Assembly (NCBI GenBank): GCA_024704765.1
Contig: JAKMXF010000313.1
Location: forward strand, 64,268 to 128,267
Length of the DNA stretch: 64,000 nt
Reading direction: 5' to 3'
Source of the DNA: Oopsacas minuta
Lineage: Eukaryota; Porifera; Hexactinellida; Lyssacinosida; Leucopsacidae
Shown: positions 51,070 through 63,835 of the stretch, in pieces
How positions within the stretch are numbered: position 1 is the first letter of the stretch
How the letters are laid out: every line of letters starts with the position of its first letter
The notes under the pieces: model-generated
What the model was told of the DNA's origin: nothing
Database searches by the model: none
What the model saw: the letters and a program-made list of their open reading frames with translations, nothing else
Position numbers and translations under genes: made by a program

Positions 51070-52083
51070 TACAAATTAGTATTACCAAGGCAACGTTAGA
51101 GAGCATTTAGCTAATGCGATTGCAACGTTTCCAAAGGTAACGGGAGAATCTGTAGGAGTTGTCTACTCCTGGATGGGACAATTATCAGTTTTGGGAAGCG
51201 ATACTTATCGGCAGCATGTTTCTGAAACTAAAGAACTAATTTGGCGAGCTTAACATTTGAACGCTCTGTGCTCGGAGACTCAACAGTTGTTCGAGATCAT
51301 TATAAAGAAGATGAAATGATGGACCTGATGAAACAAGATCCACACACACATAATGTCCAGGCGTTAAGAAAGATTTTATCATGGGGAACTCAAAAGATGA
51401 ACAGTTAGTTTCCTGTTTTTCCTTACCCATGGTTTTGGAAGTCACCCTTTGTTGTTATTCCGTGGTTGGAATAATTTGGTAATACGTATATCATATATTA
51501 ATTGTAGGAAAACCGCGGAATTTTGGGGGGAAAAGTGAACTCCGGCCAATATTTTGGCCCAAGGAAATTCCATTTCTCGAGCGATCAAAGAATATGGGCA
51601 GAACTACTTTGCTATCGGTTATCAAATCGATGCGCGAAACTTTTCTCCAGATCTATCTGATAGTTTTAGAGACAGGTCACCTTTACATTATCAAAGGAAG
51701 ATATTTAGATTCAGACTTGGATGACGAGAATACATATAATCCAACTTATCATTCACCTTCCTCTGCGAAGTTCGACGTGCAAATATCTCGAAATACTTCT
51801 CCCGAGAAATGCCCATTGTCTCCACTATATCTTGGTGAATCGATCCATTCAAATCCAATTACCATATCAGAACAGCAACTCGATCACTCACCCTTCACCT
51901 CCCCTCAGTCTCTTTCGGATACATCTGTAGTTTCAATGGCTGGATAATCAGCAGCAAAGGCTTTAACTCCATTAAATGTAACATTTTTGAGACTTTTAGA
52001 CGAGAAAGTAAGGAATGGCTGTCTTAAAGAGCTATCGAATGACAAAACCTTTCTTAGTGGTGTGACTATCAACACCTTTGGGG
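51070..52083 (+). pseudogene. Unrecognised plus-strand gene inside the KDZ-like element
   Basis: Coding-like blocks are readable: YYQGNVREHLANAIATFPKV, GVVYSWMGQLSVLGSDTYRQ and VSETKELIWRA, then (shifted) DHYKEDEMMDLMKQDPHTHN and VQALRKILSWGTQKM. After an acceptor-like TAATTGTAG near 51509 comes a long open stretch with ELRPIFWPKEIPFLERSKNM, ending in a Ser/Pro-rich tail at 51947. A further block (to 52083, GG/GTAAGT donor) may be another exon. I do not recognise the family. The WP--IPF motif recalls a segment in some DNA-binding proteins, but that is weak. Stops and a frameshift suggest decay. Confidence 0.4.
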
Positions 52084-53406
52084 TAAGTTCTCTCTATAAT
52101 TTTATTATATTATACTTCAATACCATTTATAACCTACGTGCGCGCTTCGCTTCGCTAATTTTGTATATACTTCCTAACTTCAGGGCTTGTCTTTCCATAA
52201 GGAGAACTAGTCGTTCGATATAGCGGTATAATATTTGGATTAAGGGAAATTTTACCCTATGAATCCTGAAAATTGGTGAAGGGGCCGAAATTTGGAATAT
52301 GACTCAAGGAATGGTACTACAAGTTAGATACCCCGAAATTGCCGTTTGAAATCAAGTTTCTACTATACGTGTCTTTGCAATTGTAGTTAGTATCGCATTG
52401 GCGGATGGTTTAGAACCAAGTATATTGAGATGGAACGAGGGAAATATAAGATGTCACCTGCGTAATTACATTATTTCTGACAAATTATTACCCCTGCCTA
52501 CAATTTCTGAAATATTCTGTCACGGATGAAGGTTAATAAGAAGTTGGAATATATAATTGAACTTTGGTGTATTTGTCGTCTACCTTAGTTCGCTTTCAAG
52601 AATATGGTGAATTGTCAAGTGTGTACTCAATGGGTTTCACAAACCATGTGTTAGCGTACTGGATATTACACAAATAGTTTTCTCGTTCATGTGTAAAAGT
52701 TGTAACAGCAAAAAGAGTTTAGTAAAGATAATATAAAGTATACTTGTTAATTTAATACAATTTATTCATTATTCATGAATAGCGTAATAGCTACTAACAC
52801 ATTAGTTTTCGTAATTCTTGTTCATTCAAACAGTATAAAAAATATCGTACATTGTGGAATATGTTTTCGATCCGATTAAAGATACTTGAGTGGTTATTCT
52901 CCTTAGTGTAGAGAACAACTGCTCGCAAACTTGAGAGTTTATTCTCAGGAATTCATGACTCTTCACTGACTTCAAAGAATAAGCTGGATTGCAGCAATGA
53001 TTCTTCCAGTGAAAGCGATCAACCAAGAATGTAGTATCTTTGAAAAGTTTGGGTTCCCTAATGATAATATAGAAGTTATTATTATATAATGGTAGTAAGT
53101 ACGTATGCTTAGCACTTTAAGAGCATTACATAGATTAAATTAAAAATCTTAGAGATGGTATACGACTGTGCGTATTTTGTATATTAATTCTAACCTGATG
53201 ATACATGTATTGTGTAGATTGCAACCATTGTCGTATATTATAATCTGAGGGGGCTTTTTGAACAACGTCAGAACTCAGGAGTAGGTTAAATACTGTAGTT
53301 GTAGATTCTTTACTACGAAGTATTTGAAATCCATAGCACACTTTATGTTTACAGACAATAACTAACAGTCCTGGTGATAACCTTTGATGATTCGGATATA
53401 TTTTTG

Positions 53407-53796
53407 CAGGGCTGGATTCGGTTAGCGGGTTAACCAAACGAATATACCAGTTAACTGCTAGGATAAAATATATTCGGTTAACCGAAAAGTGTCATTTCAA
53501 CCAAAATGTTTAGTATTCCTAAGTTTGAGAGATGCGAAATAAAATATACACGAATTTTGCTCGTTTGGTATTTATGAGATGTTACATTTTAGGTCTGTAT
53601 TCTAAAATTTCAATAATTTAGAAAGATAACATCGCATCACGATTGTATATATAATAGCTATGTATTGATATTATCAATTTTAGTCACTAAACTTCATTGA
53701 TTGTATTAAGAATAAATGCAGTGGTTAACGAGTTAACCGCTATTATCGAAACGGTTTTAACCACCTCCTTAATTCGGTTAACCAACCCCAGCCCTG
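53407..53796. mobile_element. MITE inserted in a coding exon of the KDZ-like gene
   Basis: A 390-bp element with inverted ends (CAGGGCTGGATTCGGTTA at left; right, inverted, CAGGGCTGGGGTTGGTTAAC) and internal GGTTAACCG motifs. The direct repeat ATTTTTG flanks it (53400-53406, 53797-53803). On the minus strand the exon reads YEDDNEEKYNGCT before it and KIYPNHQRLSPG after it, continuous if the insertion is ignored. Confidence 0.85.
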
Positions 53797-55484
53797 ATTT
53801 TTGTACATCCATTATATTTCTCTTCGTTATCATCTTCATACATCGGATCTAAGGGTTCAATATATTTGAAAGTTTGCACTATAGGATTTATATTATGTTC
53901 TCAATAGATGCATTATATTGGACAAATAGTTGAATACAATTATATAATACCTACAACGTTTGTTATCGCTGGAAAGTATTTATCTAGAGTGTCTTTTGAT
54001 GGGGAAGCCTCTACTGTCTTCCGTCCTTCTCTATAGTTATTGAGTGATTCAATCTTGGATAGAATAGCCATTAGGACACCAGCAAGAATAGGATGAAGGG
54101 TGAATCCTGTACTAGTAGTACATTGTTCTTTAACTGCACCAAACGAGCTAAGGAATAGCCTTAGAGTATGCAATTTTTCGAAAATCTCATTAAGCAGACA
54201 TGCACCAATTTGATTAATTCAAGAGAGAGTAGCAATAGCTTTCTTCTCGCACTCGCTAAGGATAGATACAGGAAAAACGCCAGAAATTGGTTCTGATCTG
54301 GAGAATAGTTCCAAAATAGCTTTAGCGTTAGGATAAGTCGGATTAATCACATTGATCTCATCAATTACATTGTTAGCGTAAATGTTGTACTCTGTAATTT
54401 CTTCAAACTCTAAAGAATTTACCATAGTGTGAAACTCGCTTTCACCCAATCCAAATGAATAGTAACTTTTGATCAATTTTCTGGTTTGTAGATCAGATAC
54501 CAATACCCTGTTTGATAATGGGACAAACGATAACCTCTGATCTTCCAGGTATTCTTCAACTGTATTCGGGAGTTCCTTAACTGTTCACATTGTTATGCCA
54601 TCCATAATTAAGAATTCTGGAGCTTCTTGGCATAATGAGCAAATATAGCTTGTCTTATAGTTAATGTCTAACATACGTATGTACCCATTCCATCCATGCT
54701 GTAGTATATGATAACTGAAGGTGAGTTCCCTTCCCATTCTCTCAAATTTATTATTCTTTACTCTGAACACTATAAAGAGTAACCAGATCAACTTTCTAAA
54801 ATGAATTTGATTTAATTGGTTATATAATTATGACTACCGACCGTAATAGATCACTTTCAATCGATATGTATTTCTTTTGTTATTTTGGTATTCGATTGAG
54901 TACATAACCAACGGACAAAAAGTATCTAAAATACATACCTCATGTATCCATGTAGTGTATTCCGAGACATCGTCATAAACTCGCTGTATTTAAATAATAC
55001 TCCATAGTGGATGAAATAGCGATTATTCACATTCAGCAGTAAATATTTATTTCCTTCAAACACAAAGGTGCATCTACAACTTCCTTCACAAGTAGATGTA
55101 TACACTAAAAATTGAGTAAATAAGCTAGCTTGAATATTAAAGGACAAATAAAGAATATATACTATGTAGTATATAATTAAATAACATACCTGTATGTTCT
55201 TTTAAATCGAGGACATCATTTTCTGTGTATATAATGATTCCTTTTTTTGCTAGGACTAGACTTTTGGCTACATATTTATGTCCTTGTTCACAATGCGAAA
55301 TATCTGGTTCAAGGTTTGGGGTAGAAATAATCTTCGTCTTAACTGTCCATTATATATAATGGCCTGGTTCTTACTAAGTTTAAAAGGAATATATTGTTTA
55401 GATGTGGTAGAATTATCAAGAGGTTTCTGAGGAGCGGGTAACTGATCATTGTATCCTGCCATAATTGCCTGTAGAGTTTACACA

Positions 55485-55720
<236 letters not shown>

Positions 55721-57004
55721 AATTGTCGCAAAACCACTTCATTTCTTTCCTATATAGGCAATGATAGCCATTCTTCATCAAAAAATTGTGTTTTGCACCT
55801 AATGTGTAGTAAGTACGGCCAGCGTGGGATTTGGATTCGGAATTGTTTAAGGTTTGGAATTCCAAACACAATTGTATGCTTGGTAATGTGAGGAAGAATT
55901 CGTATGACAAGAATAAGCATTTCATCAGGCAAGTTTCGATCAAAACTTTTTTCTTGGTCAATATGACTTCACCTAGAAAATGAAAACATGAATTGAAACA
56001 CAATAGGATGGGATCTGGGAGTTCATATTCCGAATGTTGTGTGCAAATTATTACAAGGCTGCCAAGCAGTGCTCGACAAAATTGAATACATGGTAGCTAA
56101 CTTAGCCACCACCTCCATAACTAAGTAAAATTTTTGGTGGCTTAAGGAAAATTATGGTGGCTATAGCCACCAGATCAACGGATTTATCGAGAATGCTGCC
56201 AAGATGTGTGATATAGTATTATGGATTTGTCCGCAGTAGAATTAAATATACTTGTATAACATTTAGGCTCTGTTCTGATTGATGAAGTTCGGATTAGCGA
56301 GGGTTACTGTCGTTAGATATAGGTGTCATGCCATTGATTATTTCAAAATCTGACATGAATACCACAGAGCAATCTTGGAAACACCAAGCCTTCTGTTTAT
56401 CAGCAAGCAGATGTACATATTGATCTAGTATTGGAATAGTTAGCTCATCTTGTGAAAAGATTTCAGTGTATACTTCTTTCTTGAGATGACCTAAAAAAAG
56501 TATATTAGGTAATGTCGTGTTAAATAGTATAGCATTCCATGGAAATGTGCCTTTTCAATACTTGGCACAATTTCAAACCGTTCTTCTGATATTGTGATGT
56601 CTACTGGCGAAACATTCGTCTTCAAAATTCAATTCTTTTAATGTTGAGGGTTGTTGCAGTAATGTCAAATTTCTCCTCAACTATTCTTCGTTTCCTCGGA
56701 TGTGGGTGTTTAATTTCAAAAGTTGAGGTAGAGATATTTTCGGCCATATTTATATGGGTGAGGAGGATGAGACAGATTATTTCTTATTGTATGAGACAAT
56801 CAGAGACTTAGTCCAGAGTACTATACTATATCGGAATACGTACAATTCGTGATATTACTATTTCTGACCTACATTCACAATATATATGCATACAGCAAAT
56901 TGAATAATTATTTTTGCATTGTTCCGATACTGTTGATGAATATACGACTCCTATTGATAAAAGAATAGTTAGTAGGTTCTATTCAGAAAGAAACCCGCAA
57001 TTAC

Positions 57005-57125
57005 CTGTTTAATAGTTAACGGACATGCGCACAGTACTTTTTAATATATGCAAAAGGGGGTTAATCTAGGCTAGCCTAGATTAACCACAGGTATAGTCCG
57101 GGCCAGCCCAGATTCTAGCGCGAAG
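57005..57125. repeat. Right inverted end of the KDZ-like element
   Basis: Contains GCGCACAGTACTTTTTAATA, a perfect palindrome AATCTAGGCTAGCCTAGATT (57063-57082) and GGTATAGTCCGGGCCAGCCC, the inverse order of the left end. Confidence 0.65.
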
Positions 57126-57322
57126 TTAATGGTGAACAAATTATGATGTTATCTGCTCGTAGAATACAAGCAATGCATGTGGCGGCGACACTTACAATGT
57201 CTATATTTGTGTTTCAACTATTATAAATATAGGAGGGCATATTAACTTGTTTGATCTACCAATTATATTCACTACATTGTTTTGATTGATGATCAAGTCT
57301 ACAATGAAATATTGCATTTTTT

Positions 57323-58440
57323 ATGTCCAAAGAAAACAAATATCCAAGAGAGATCTATAAACTTCCAGCTAAAAAGCCAGTCAATGCGAAATCACAATTC
57401 GGACCGACTGTTAAGCCATATACTTTGAAGGATGAGGTTCTTATGCATGCTGAAAAGCAAGTCTTACGAAAAAGTGGAATGGACGCAGTACTCAAAATGT
57501 GTCATGATAACCCTGTAACCAGTGGTCATTTTGGTAGTGACAAAAACTACCAGAAGATCGCATCAAGATTCTACTGGAAAGGTAAATATTTACTAATACT
57601 TAATTTAACATTCAATCCGGGAGCAAACTTTCGCACCCAATGGGTAGCGCAATGCCACTGTTGGCATATTAAAGCTTAAGTAAATTCCTTAATTAGGCGA
57701 TGCTAACTTACCTACAATCAATTGTTAGACAGTTGTTAATACATTTGGGTTTATTTTCAATAGATTTTGTCAAATTTCCCAAGATTCGGGATTGTAAACA
57801 GACAAATTTCACTTTCATGATTCCTAAATGTATTTTTAGGTATGAAGCAATAAATTGAAATATATTGTAAAATGGATCGTCTTCTGCTGTCTTCGATACG
57901 CGTACCATCTCAAGTATGGAGTCTTGTAGGAATTGATCCCATTGGCCCTTACAATAGACTACAAGTGGCAACAAATATATTGTAGCTATTTCGGACCACT
58001 TTTCCAAGTGGTCAGAAGCTATTGTCATTCCTCACAATACTTCTAAATCTGTAGCTGATTTTCTATACATAGTAGTTTGCAGATTGGGATGTATGGACAC
58101 ACTGATAAGTGATCAAGGAAGAGAGTTTGTGAACGAAGTTATTGATTATCTTCTTGACATTCTACAGACTGAGCATCGAATTTCTTCTGCTTATCATCCT
58201 GAAACAAAATATTATTGTTTAAATTTATGCCACGTTTGACCATGCTACAAATTAGTATAATTAGTTTCCAAGAAAAGGTATTTTCGAAAATTAAGCGAAT
58301 ATTTGGACTAAATTGTCCACGAATAGAATACGCTCTCAAGGCTTATTCATGGAAATACTGTAGTTTGAATATAGAGCGCGCCCACATCTTTTTTGAAAAA
58401 TCACCACTACCGACAATATTAACCATATTTACTGGCAGAA
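57323..58440 (+). pseudogene. Integrase-type (Ginger or Ty3-like) relic with a possible intron
   Basis: The frame from 57323 has a zinc-binding H2C2-like integrase N-terminus: LMHAEKQVLRKSGMDAVLKM, CHDNPVTSGHFGSDKNYQKI and ASRFYWKG, directly followed by GTAAAT, a plausible donor. From about 57910 the integrase core follows in shifting frames: VWSLVGIDPIGPY, then GNKYIVAISDHFSKWSEAIV (first Asp), LGCMDTLISDQGREFVNEVI (second Asp) and EHRISSAYHPET. The region carrying the Glu is degraded. The intron-like gap would favour a Ginger-type DNA transposon over a retrotransposon, but this is an inference. Confidence 0.65.
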
Positions 58441-58932
58441 ACTAAGAAATGCGTCATTATATTACAAATGCTTATGGTGATGGCACTTTTGAACGAGCGA
58501 GACAATATTTTCTAGTGTTCAGGTAGATTTGTCCTCCGTCTAGAGATGTATGTGACAAGAGTTAGCACGATTGTACTTCATAAGAAATAAAATGCTTCAA
58601 ACTCAGACAAATTCGTCCCATACACGGACTCCGAACAAATGGCTCCAAGTCCTGAGGGCAAGCAACCCTAATTATATAGTCAATGTATAGTTAGCCCTAC
58701 CAGCGATCCACTGGCCTTAGCTTGGCCCTACCAAATAGTTGGAAATTGACAGATATATAAAGTATTAAGTCTGCTCAAAATACCAATTGTAATTTGTATT
58801 ACAGAATTTGCAATGTCATTGTGGCATGAGAAGGTGTGATGGGGATAAATTATTGAATAAAGAAAGCTCCACACTAGATTAAAGTACTCAGATCAATTGG
58901 TCGCAAATTGACAGATTTATTAGTCTTAAGTT
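58441..58932. other. No recognisable gene
   Basis: Unassigned sequence between the integrase relic and the next hAT relic. Confidence 0.35.
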
Positions 58933-59270
58933 GTGCTCATATTTCAACTTGCATTTCGTGGATCATCGCTCAGGATAGGCGACCTGCACGACGGTAATTT
59001 TCTAGGTTTGCTAGAACTCTTAGTGCATTATGACCCTCTACTGAAAGAGCACGTCACTAAAGTCAAAGTTTCACAACAAAGGGGGAACGATTACAGGCTA
59101 CTACCTTTCACCAGAATCTCAAAATGAGTTCATAAGTATTTATGCTGTTAATGTTAGGAGATATGTTTTACGTTTTGGATGAAAGAGAGAGCGCAAAGTA
59201 CTACTCCATCATGGTTGATTCCACCCCTGATGCTTCTCACATAGAACAAACGACATTCATCCTTACTTGG
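58933..59270 (+). pseudogene. ZMYM1/DUF4371-type hAT transposase fragment
   Basis: Plus strand LAFRGSSLRIGDLHDGNFLG, LLELLVHYDPLLKEHVTKVK, then in a new frame KYYSIMVDSTPDASHIEQTT and FIL. These adjacent blocks open the DUF4371 domain; VDSTPD includes the first catalytic Asp region. Truncated on both sides. Confidence 0.8.
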
Positions 59271-60114
59271 AAAGAGTGAATTAGAGTTTCATCGTCCAAG
59301 AACGCTTTCTGGCATAAAACGGGGATCGAGATTGCCAACTTAATCCTTTATTGTGCGATCAGGATAGGTCGAGTTGCAGGTGTTGCTAATTGTCGTACTC
59401 CCCACGGCGTGTATTAAATAGGCCATGGCGCCATCTATATGGTCTATTCATTGTAGTCATTACAAATATACACTTTCTCATCATTCTTTGCTGTGTTTGC
59501 AAATGATACTGTCTCGCCGTTATTTACTACGTGTACTATCACGCTTTAACTGGCCCGTGAAAAGTTATGACTGACTATAACTTGCCAGGGCAGACCTGTT
59601 ATGGCCGACTACAACTGGTCCACCCTTGCCATAATTGGCCCGGCCGGCTGTAGTAGCCCCAGAGTATACCCGGGTATATTCTGGGCTATACCAGGTTATC
59701 CCGCCCTGGGATTATGTTCTGGGTTGTCCACTCCATACCGAGTATATTTGAGGACGGAGTATAATCTCGGCTGTTACACCGGACCAGTTTTAGTCGCTAT
59801 AACTGGTCTGCCCAGACCAGTTCTGGTACCAATAACTGATTCAAGAACATATCGGATATAAGACCATTCTCTGGAAAATTTTTCTCATATACTCTTGTAT
59901 AATTATGGTTGTGAAGTTAGCAGCGATTTCATGTCATACTTGATACCTTGTAACTTTGTTAAGGTGGGCTCAATCGACATCCCATCTGTGTATACATGCT
60001 TATTTATAAATTTCTATTCATTGATATTCGACACGAGTATGTGTAAGTGTAATATAACTGCTAACTGCTAACTAAATTTGTATATATTGTTCGTTGAGCA
60101 CCTTTTCCTTAGTG
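59271..60114. other. No gene; palindrome-rich AACTGG/CCAGTT block at about 59545-59835
   Basis: Many copies of AACTGG and CCAGTT in opposite orientation, with TGGTCTGCCCAGACCA and a GTATACCCGGGTATA palindrome. No gene is seen; the open frame at 59601-59861 is read across these repeats. Confidence 0.45.
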
Positions 60115-60611
60115 CAGTGCAACCTATATAAGTGGGGTCTCTATAAATGGGGAACCTCTATAAGCGGGACACTTTTGGTCCATCCTCATTCATTTCCATA
60201 GAAACGAACCTCTATATGCGAGGAGTAGGGAATGGGGCATACTTTAGAGGAAATTATGCCTCACACAATTGACATTTACCTCTACTATAAGTGAGGTATT
60301 CTACTACAAATTTTCTTGAATGAACATTTTTGTGCAAAATTTAGGGAAAAACTACGTATTTATCGCTATGATGAAATATTTTTTGGTTTCTCAGAAGAAA
60401 ATTTATTGCAAATTTTATGTCCAACCAACAATCTTAGGGCATATTATAAGAATCTAATATCGGTGAAAAGAGGTCTTTGGAGGAAGTGGCTATACATATT
60501 GACTCGAATATCTCTCGTTCAAGGACATTTAATTTCGAAATCATAAATAGGGAATGGTGGTTATCTGGAGATTCCCCGGCCCGACCTTCCCCACTTATAG
60601 AGGTTCTACTG
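60115..60611. mobile_element. Tigger-type non-autonomous element, 497 bp
   Basis: Starts CAGTGCAACCTATATAAGTG with repeated CCTCTATAAG-like motifs and ends CCCCACTTATAGAGGTTCTA followed by CTG. Flanks are TG/TG rather than a clean TA. The open frame inside (60316-60546) has no recognised domain. Confidence 0.75.
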
Positions 60612-61199
60612 TGTTTACTTTTAAGACAAGTTGGAAGTGGTTGAAATTGAGTATATTCGCGAATTTTGAACATAGATGACTCTACTTTTTTTAGTGATTA
60701 TGTGTAATTATATTATCTTCCTAGAACAAGGAATGATTTTTTGAACGATTTCCTTCATTGAGTGTGGTCTACTTTCTAACTACTTGCATATTTTGTTGAC
60801 AGAGCTCAGTTACTAAACAAACTAACTATTGTGGTTCGTGTGAAGGCTTCACAATATGTACTTGGAGAGGAAACAAACTTTTCAACGTAATTTTAAGAAA
60901 ATTCTAGAACACAATGACCTTGTTCAGTATTTTACCTTATTAACTTTCTAAAGATTTACTTATTCCATTATTCAAGCCATTCAGTTTAAACCACGAACAC
61001 AAATATTAGAAGATAAGGGTTTGCATTTGCGGCTCACTGCTAAATTGCGAGGGCCGCCAGTTTGACAGCTCTGCTATAAATATGAGTGTGCTTAATGACA
61101 TAATTAATTAATTAATTAATATTATTCTACAAATAACATTTACCATGCGTCATTAGGTAATCAATAGTGGAAGTAATTCCCGCGGATTAGAGGTTGTCT
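60612..61199. other. No recognisable gene
   Basis: Unassigned, with an ATTA tetranucleotide run near 61100-61120. Confidence 0.35.
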
Positions 61200-61345
61200 G
61201 CTCAGACCAAGTTTCTGATGTTATCAGACTCTACATGACAGTGCTCTGCATCCTGGAATCAACCTACAATCAAGGCTGTCAAACACGAATATTTCTGGCC
61301 AGGGATGAGCAAAAATGTTAGAAATTATGTAAGTTTTGTGAATTT
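61200..61345 (+). pseudogene. Retroelement integrase zinc-binding fragment
   Basis: VCSDQVSDVIRLY, then LHPGIN, and in another frame TIKAVKHEYFWPGMSKNVRN then YV. This is the H2C2 integrase motif (H-HPG---T---K--YFWPGM---V--YV). Only about 45 residues survive. Confidence 0.7.
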
Positions 61346-61499
61346 TTAAAATTGAAATGCTCATCCAAGTGATCCAACCGAGTTGATATCAATATTTTTC
61401 TTCATTGAGTTATTTACGGTACATAAATTGCTCGCTCTAACCGCTTTACAATATATTATTATAGTATGTGTTAGATTTGTCAGCATGGTTTTCCTTTAA

Positions 61500-62530
61500 T
61501 TAATCTATACTATTAAATCTCAATTGTTTGTTTGTCTGTGTGTTTGTTTGTCCGTTGTCAAGGAAAGGATTTACGGTATGCAATTGTAAAATTGTCGCAT
61601 AACTATGTATTTATCGTGTTTATCAAGGAAGTAAAAAGAATTCAATAAAACTTCACTAAACATATCGAACATGCTGAATTCGATTTTCACACTTTTGGAT
61701 TAATCATATGTAAATTCAATGTTGTTTTTATGAATAGACAGTAAACTAATTAGTCAAATCTCAAAATACACGTACAGCCTTGCTCTAAACGGCTGCCCAG
61801 AGTTAACTAAGTACGCTGAATCCGAATTTTCAAGTTTCTCATATGTAAATTTATTGTTGTTTTTATGAATATATAAAGTAAACAAATTTCAAAATTGTTG
61901 TAGAAACATGCTTTCAATGGTTATCCTGAGGTAATCGAGGAGGTGAGCCCAATATGATATTGTAAACAACATATTCTGAATATTTGTTTACTTCTAGGTA
62001 CATAAGTAAACAAATTTCAAAATTGAGGTAGAATCATACTTTCAACGACTATCCTGGGTTAATCGAGTATGCTGGTTCCAAATATGGTACTTTAAACAGC
62101 CTCTATATTATTAAATCTCATTTGTTGTTTGTCTGTTTGTTTGTTTGTCCGTTGATATGTAAATATATGGTTGTTCTCAAGAATAGGTTTGCTCTATACG
62201 GCTACATAAGGGTAACACAGAAAACTAATTCCGAATTTCGCATTTTCAAGTTTCTCATATGTAAATTTATTGTTGTTTATATGAATATAAAGTAAACAAA
62301 TTAGCCAAATTTCAAAATATACATACAGGCTTGCTTTAAACGGCTACAAAGGGAGTTGATCTTACAAAATAATTCCATAATATATATGCCATATACGTAT
62401 ATTTGTGAATTACATTGTTCTAAATATATCTATATTATAATAGTCTAAGGGGCCGTCAATTTGGAGAATAAAGGATACCTCGATGGGCAATACGCCAAGT
62501 TCATCACGAAGCGACGAGCCAAGGCTCGTA
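61500..62530 (+). repeat. Helitron-like repeats, family A, several joined copies
   Basis: Starts near 61505 (TCTATACTATTAAATCTCAA), restarts at about 62103 (TCTATATTATTAAATCTCAT), and ends in a palindromic tail GACGAGCCAAGGCTCGTA at about 62510-62528. Another start follows at 62533. The long copy includes the GTCAAGGAAAGGATTTACGG block. Positions 62360-62460 are the inverse of 1-60. Confidence 0.75.
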
Positions 62531-62869
62531 TATATTAATAAATCTCAATTGTTTTGTTTGTCCGTTGTCAAGGAAAGGATTTACTGTATGCAACTTTGAA
62601 ATAGTCGCGTAACTATGTATTTATCATGTTTATCAAGGAAGTAAATAGAATTCAATAAAACGTTGAAACCACTAATATATTGAACATGCTGAATCCTATT
62701 TTCACACTTTTTGTTTTTATGAATATAAAGTAAGCAAATTTCAAATTCGTAGTTGATTCACACTCCCAACGGCAATACTGGGGTGATCGAAATGCTTGGT
62801 GACATAAAGTAAGCAGATTTAAAGATTATGGCAGTATCATGTTTGCTTCGGTTAAGATTATGAGTGTAT
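62531..62869 (+). repeat. Helitron-like repeat, family A
   Basis: AATAAATCTCAATTGTTTTG, then GTTGTCAAGGAAAGGATTTA and the TTATCATGTTTATCAAGGAA block. Truncated before the GC-rich hairpin region that follows. Confidence 0.7.
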
Positions 62870-62965
62870 GTACTCGAGGGCCGTAGGCCCGAGTGTGGAC
62901 ACAAGGTGTTCGCTACCGCGTAGCGCGAGCAAGCAAAGCGCGCGAGCGCGGAACGAAACGCGCTC
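62870..62965. repeat. GC-rich hairpin cluster
   Basis: Successive hairpins: CTCGAGGGCCGTAGGCCCGAG, GTGGACACAAGGTGTTCGC-like and GCGTAGCGCGAGC...GCGCGCGAGCGCG. Similar clusters occur at 50336-50420 (inverted) and 36303-36360. Confidence 0.7.
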
Positions 62966-63835
62966 AAAAAATGAGGAACGCTTAATGCTCTGAAAATATC
63001 TAGTCATGGGGGTGTCATAAATTTAATATTCTGTCCACCATAATAATTAGAAATTCCATGAAACTTTGTTCCAACATTACTAGCGCACCTTGAGAGAAGC
63101 TGGTGCAATAACTATGCGGTTAAAGAGTACATGAATTGTTTCTAACATACAACCTAACCTTGATACGAACACAAACGAACGATCAAAATTGGTTTGCCTT
63201 AGCCGGAGTATTACAAATTGAACTACCATTGTAGGTAACAGAATATATGCAAATATATGTGTACCTTACCCGGGAATTCTATTAACTGAGTTCGAATTAA
63301 CGAGGTGCTGTTCAAACTATACCTGACGTTACAAGGCGAGTGAGTGGTTTTGATGTGTGACAGTCCCATTCATTTTGAAAACGGTGAAAATGCGTAATAC
63401 TGGGAGGAGAGTGAATCAAAATTTAGGGAATTTTGCGTTTTGAACGACTTCATATACAGGATGCAATTTAGTTGCAAGCAAAATAGTCAGCATAATTACA
63501 GAATCTTACACCCCCCAACTTTTTTAATGTGGTCTCTCAACATGCTCTATAACGGCTCATATAGCGATTTTTACCATCTTGCAAAAAGTTGGGTATGTAA
63601 CTTTCTATAATTGAACCCTAAATTGTTCTTAACAATTCGATTATCGGTAGGGTTCTGATTAGAAACAAGTCCTACACCAGTTCTTATGATGGGGAGCTAG
63701 CCTCGCTACTGGGCATGCCTAGGTTTCCTAGAAGTTTGGATAATAAACGAGTTATTCTCGATCGAGGTTAGATAGCCTAAATTATGTTAGATTACGATTT
63801 TAGAAATTAAACTCAATATTAAGACAGCATAAGTG
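62966..63835. other. Histone-proximal region; no gene recognised
   Basis: Includes 63250-63320, with CTATTAACTGAGTTCGAATT, an eroded pogo-type end, and 63358-63455, a repeat shared with 23532-23650. The histone H3 3' end lies just right. Confidence 0.4.
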
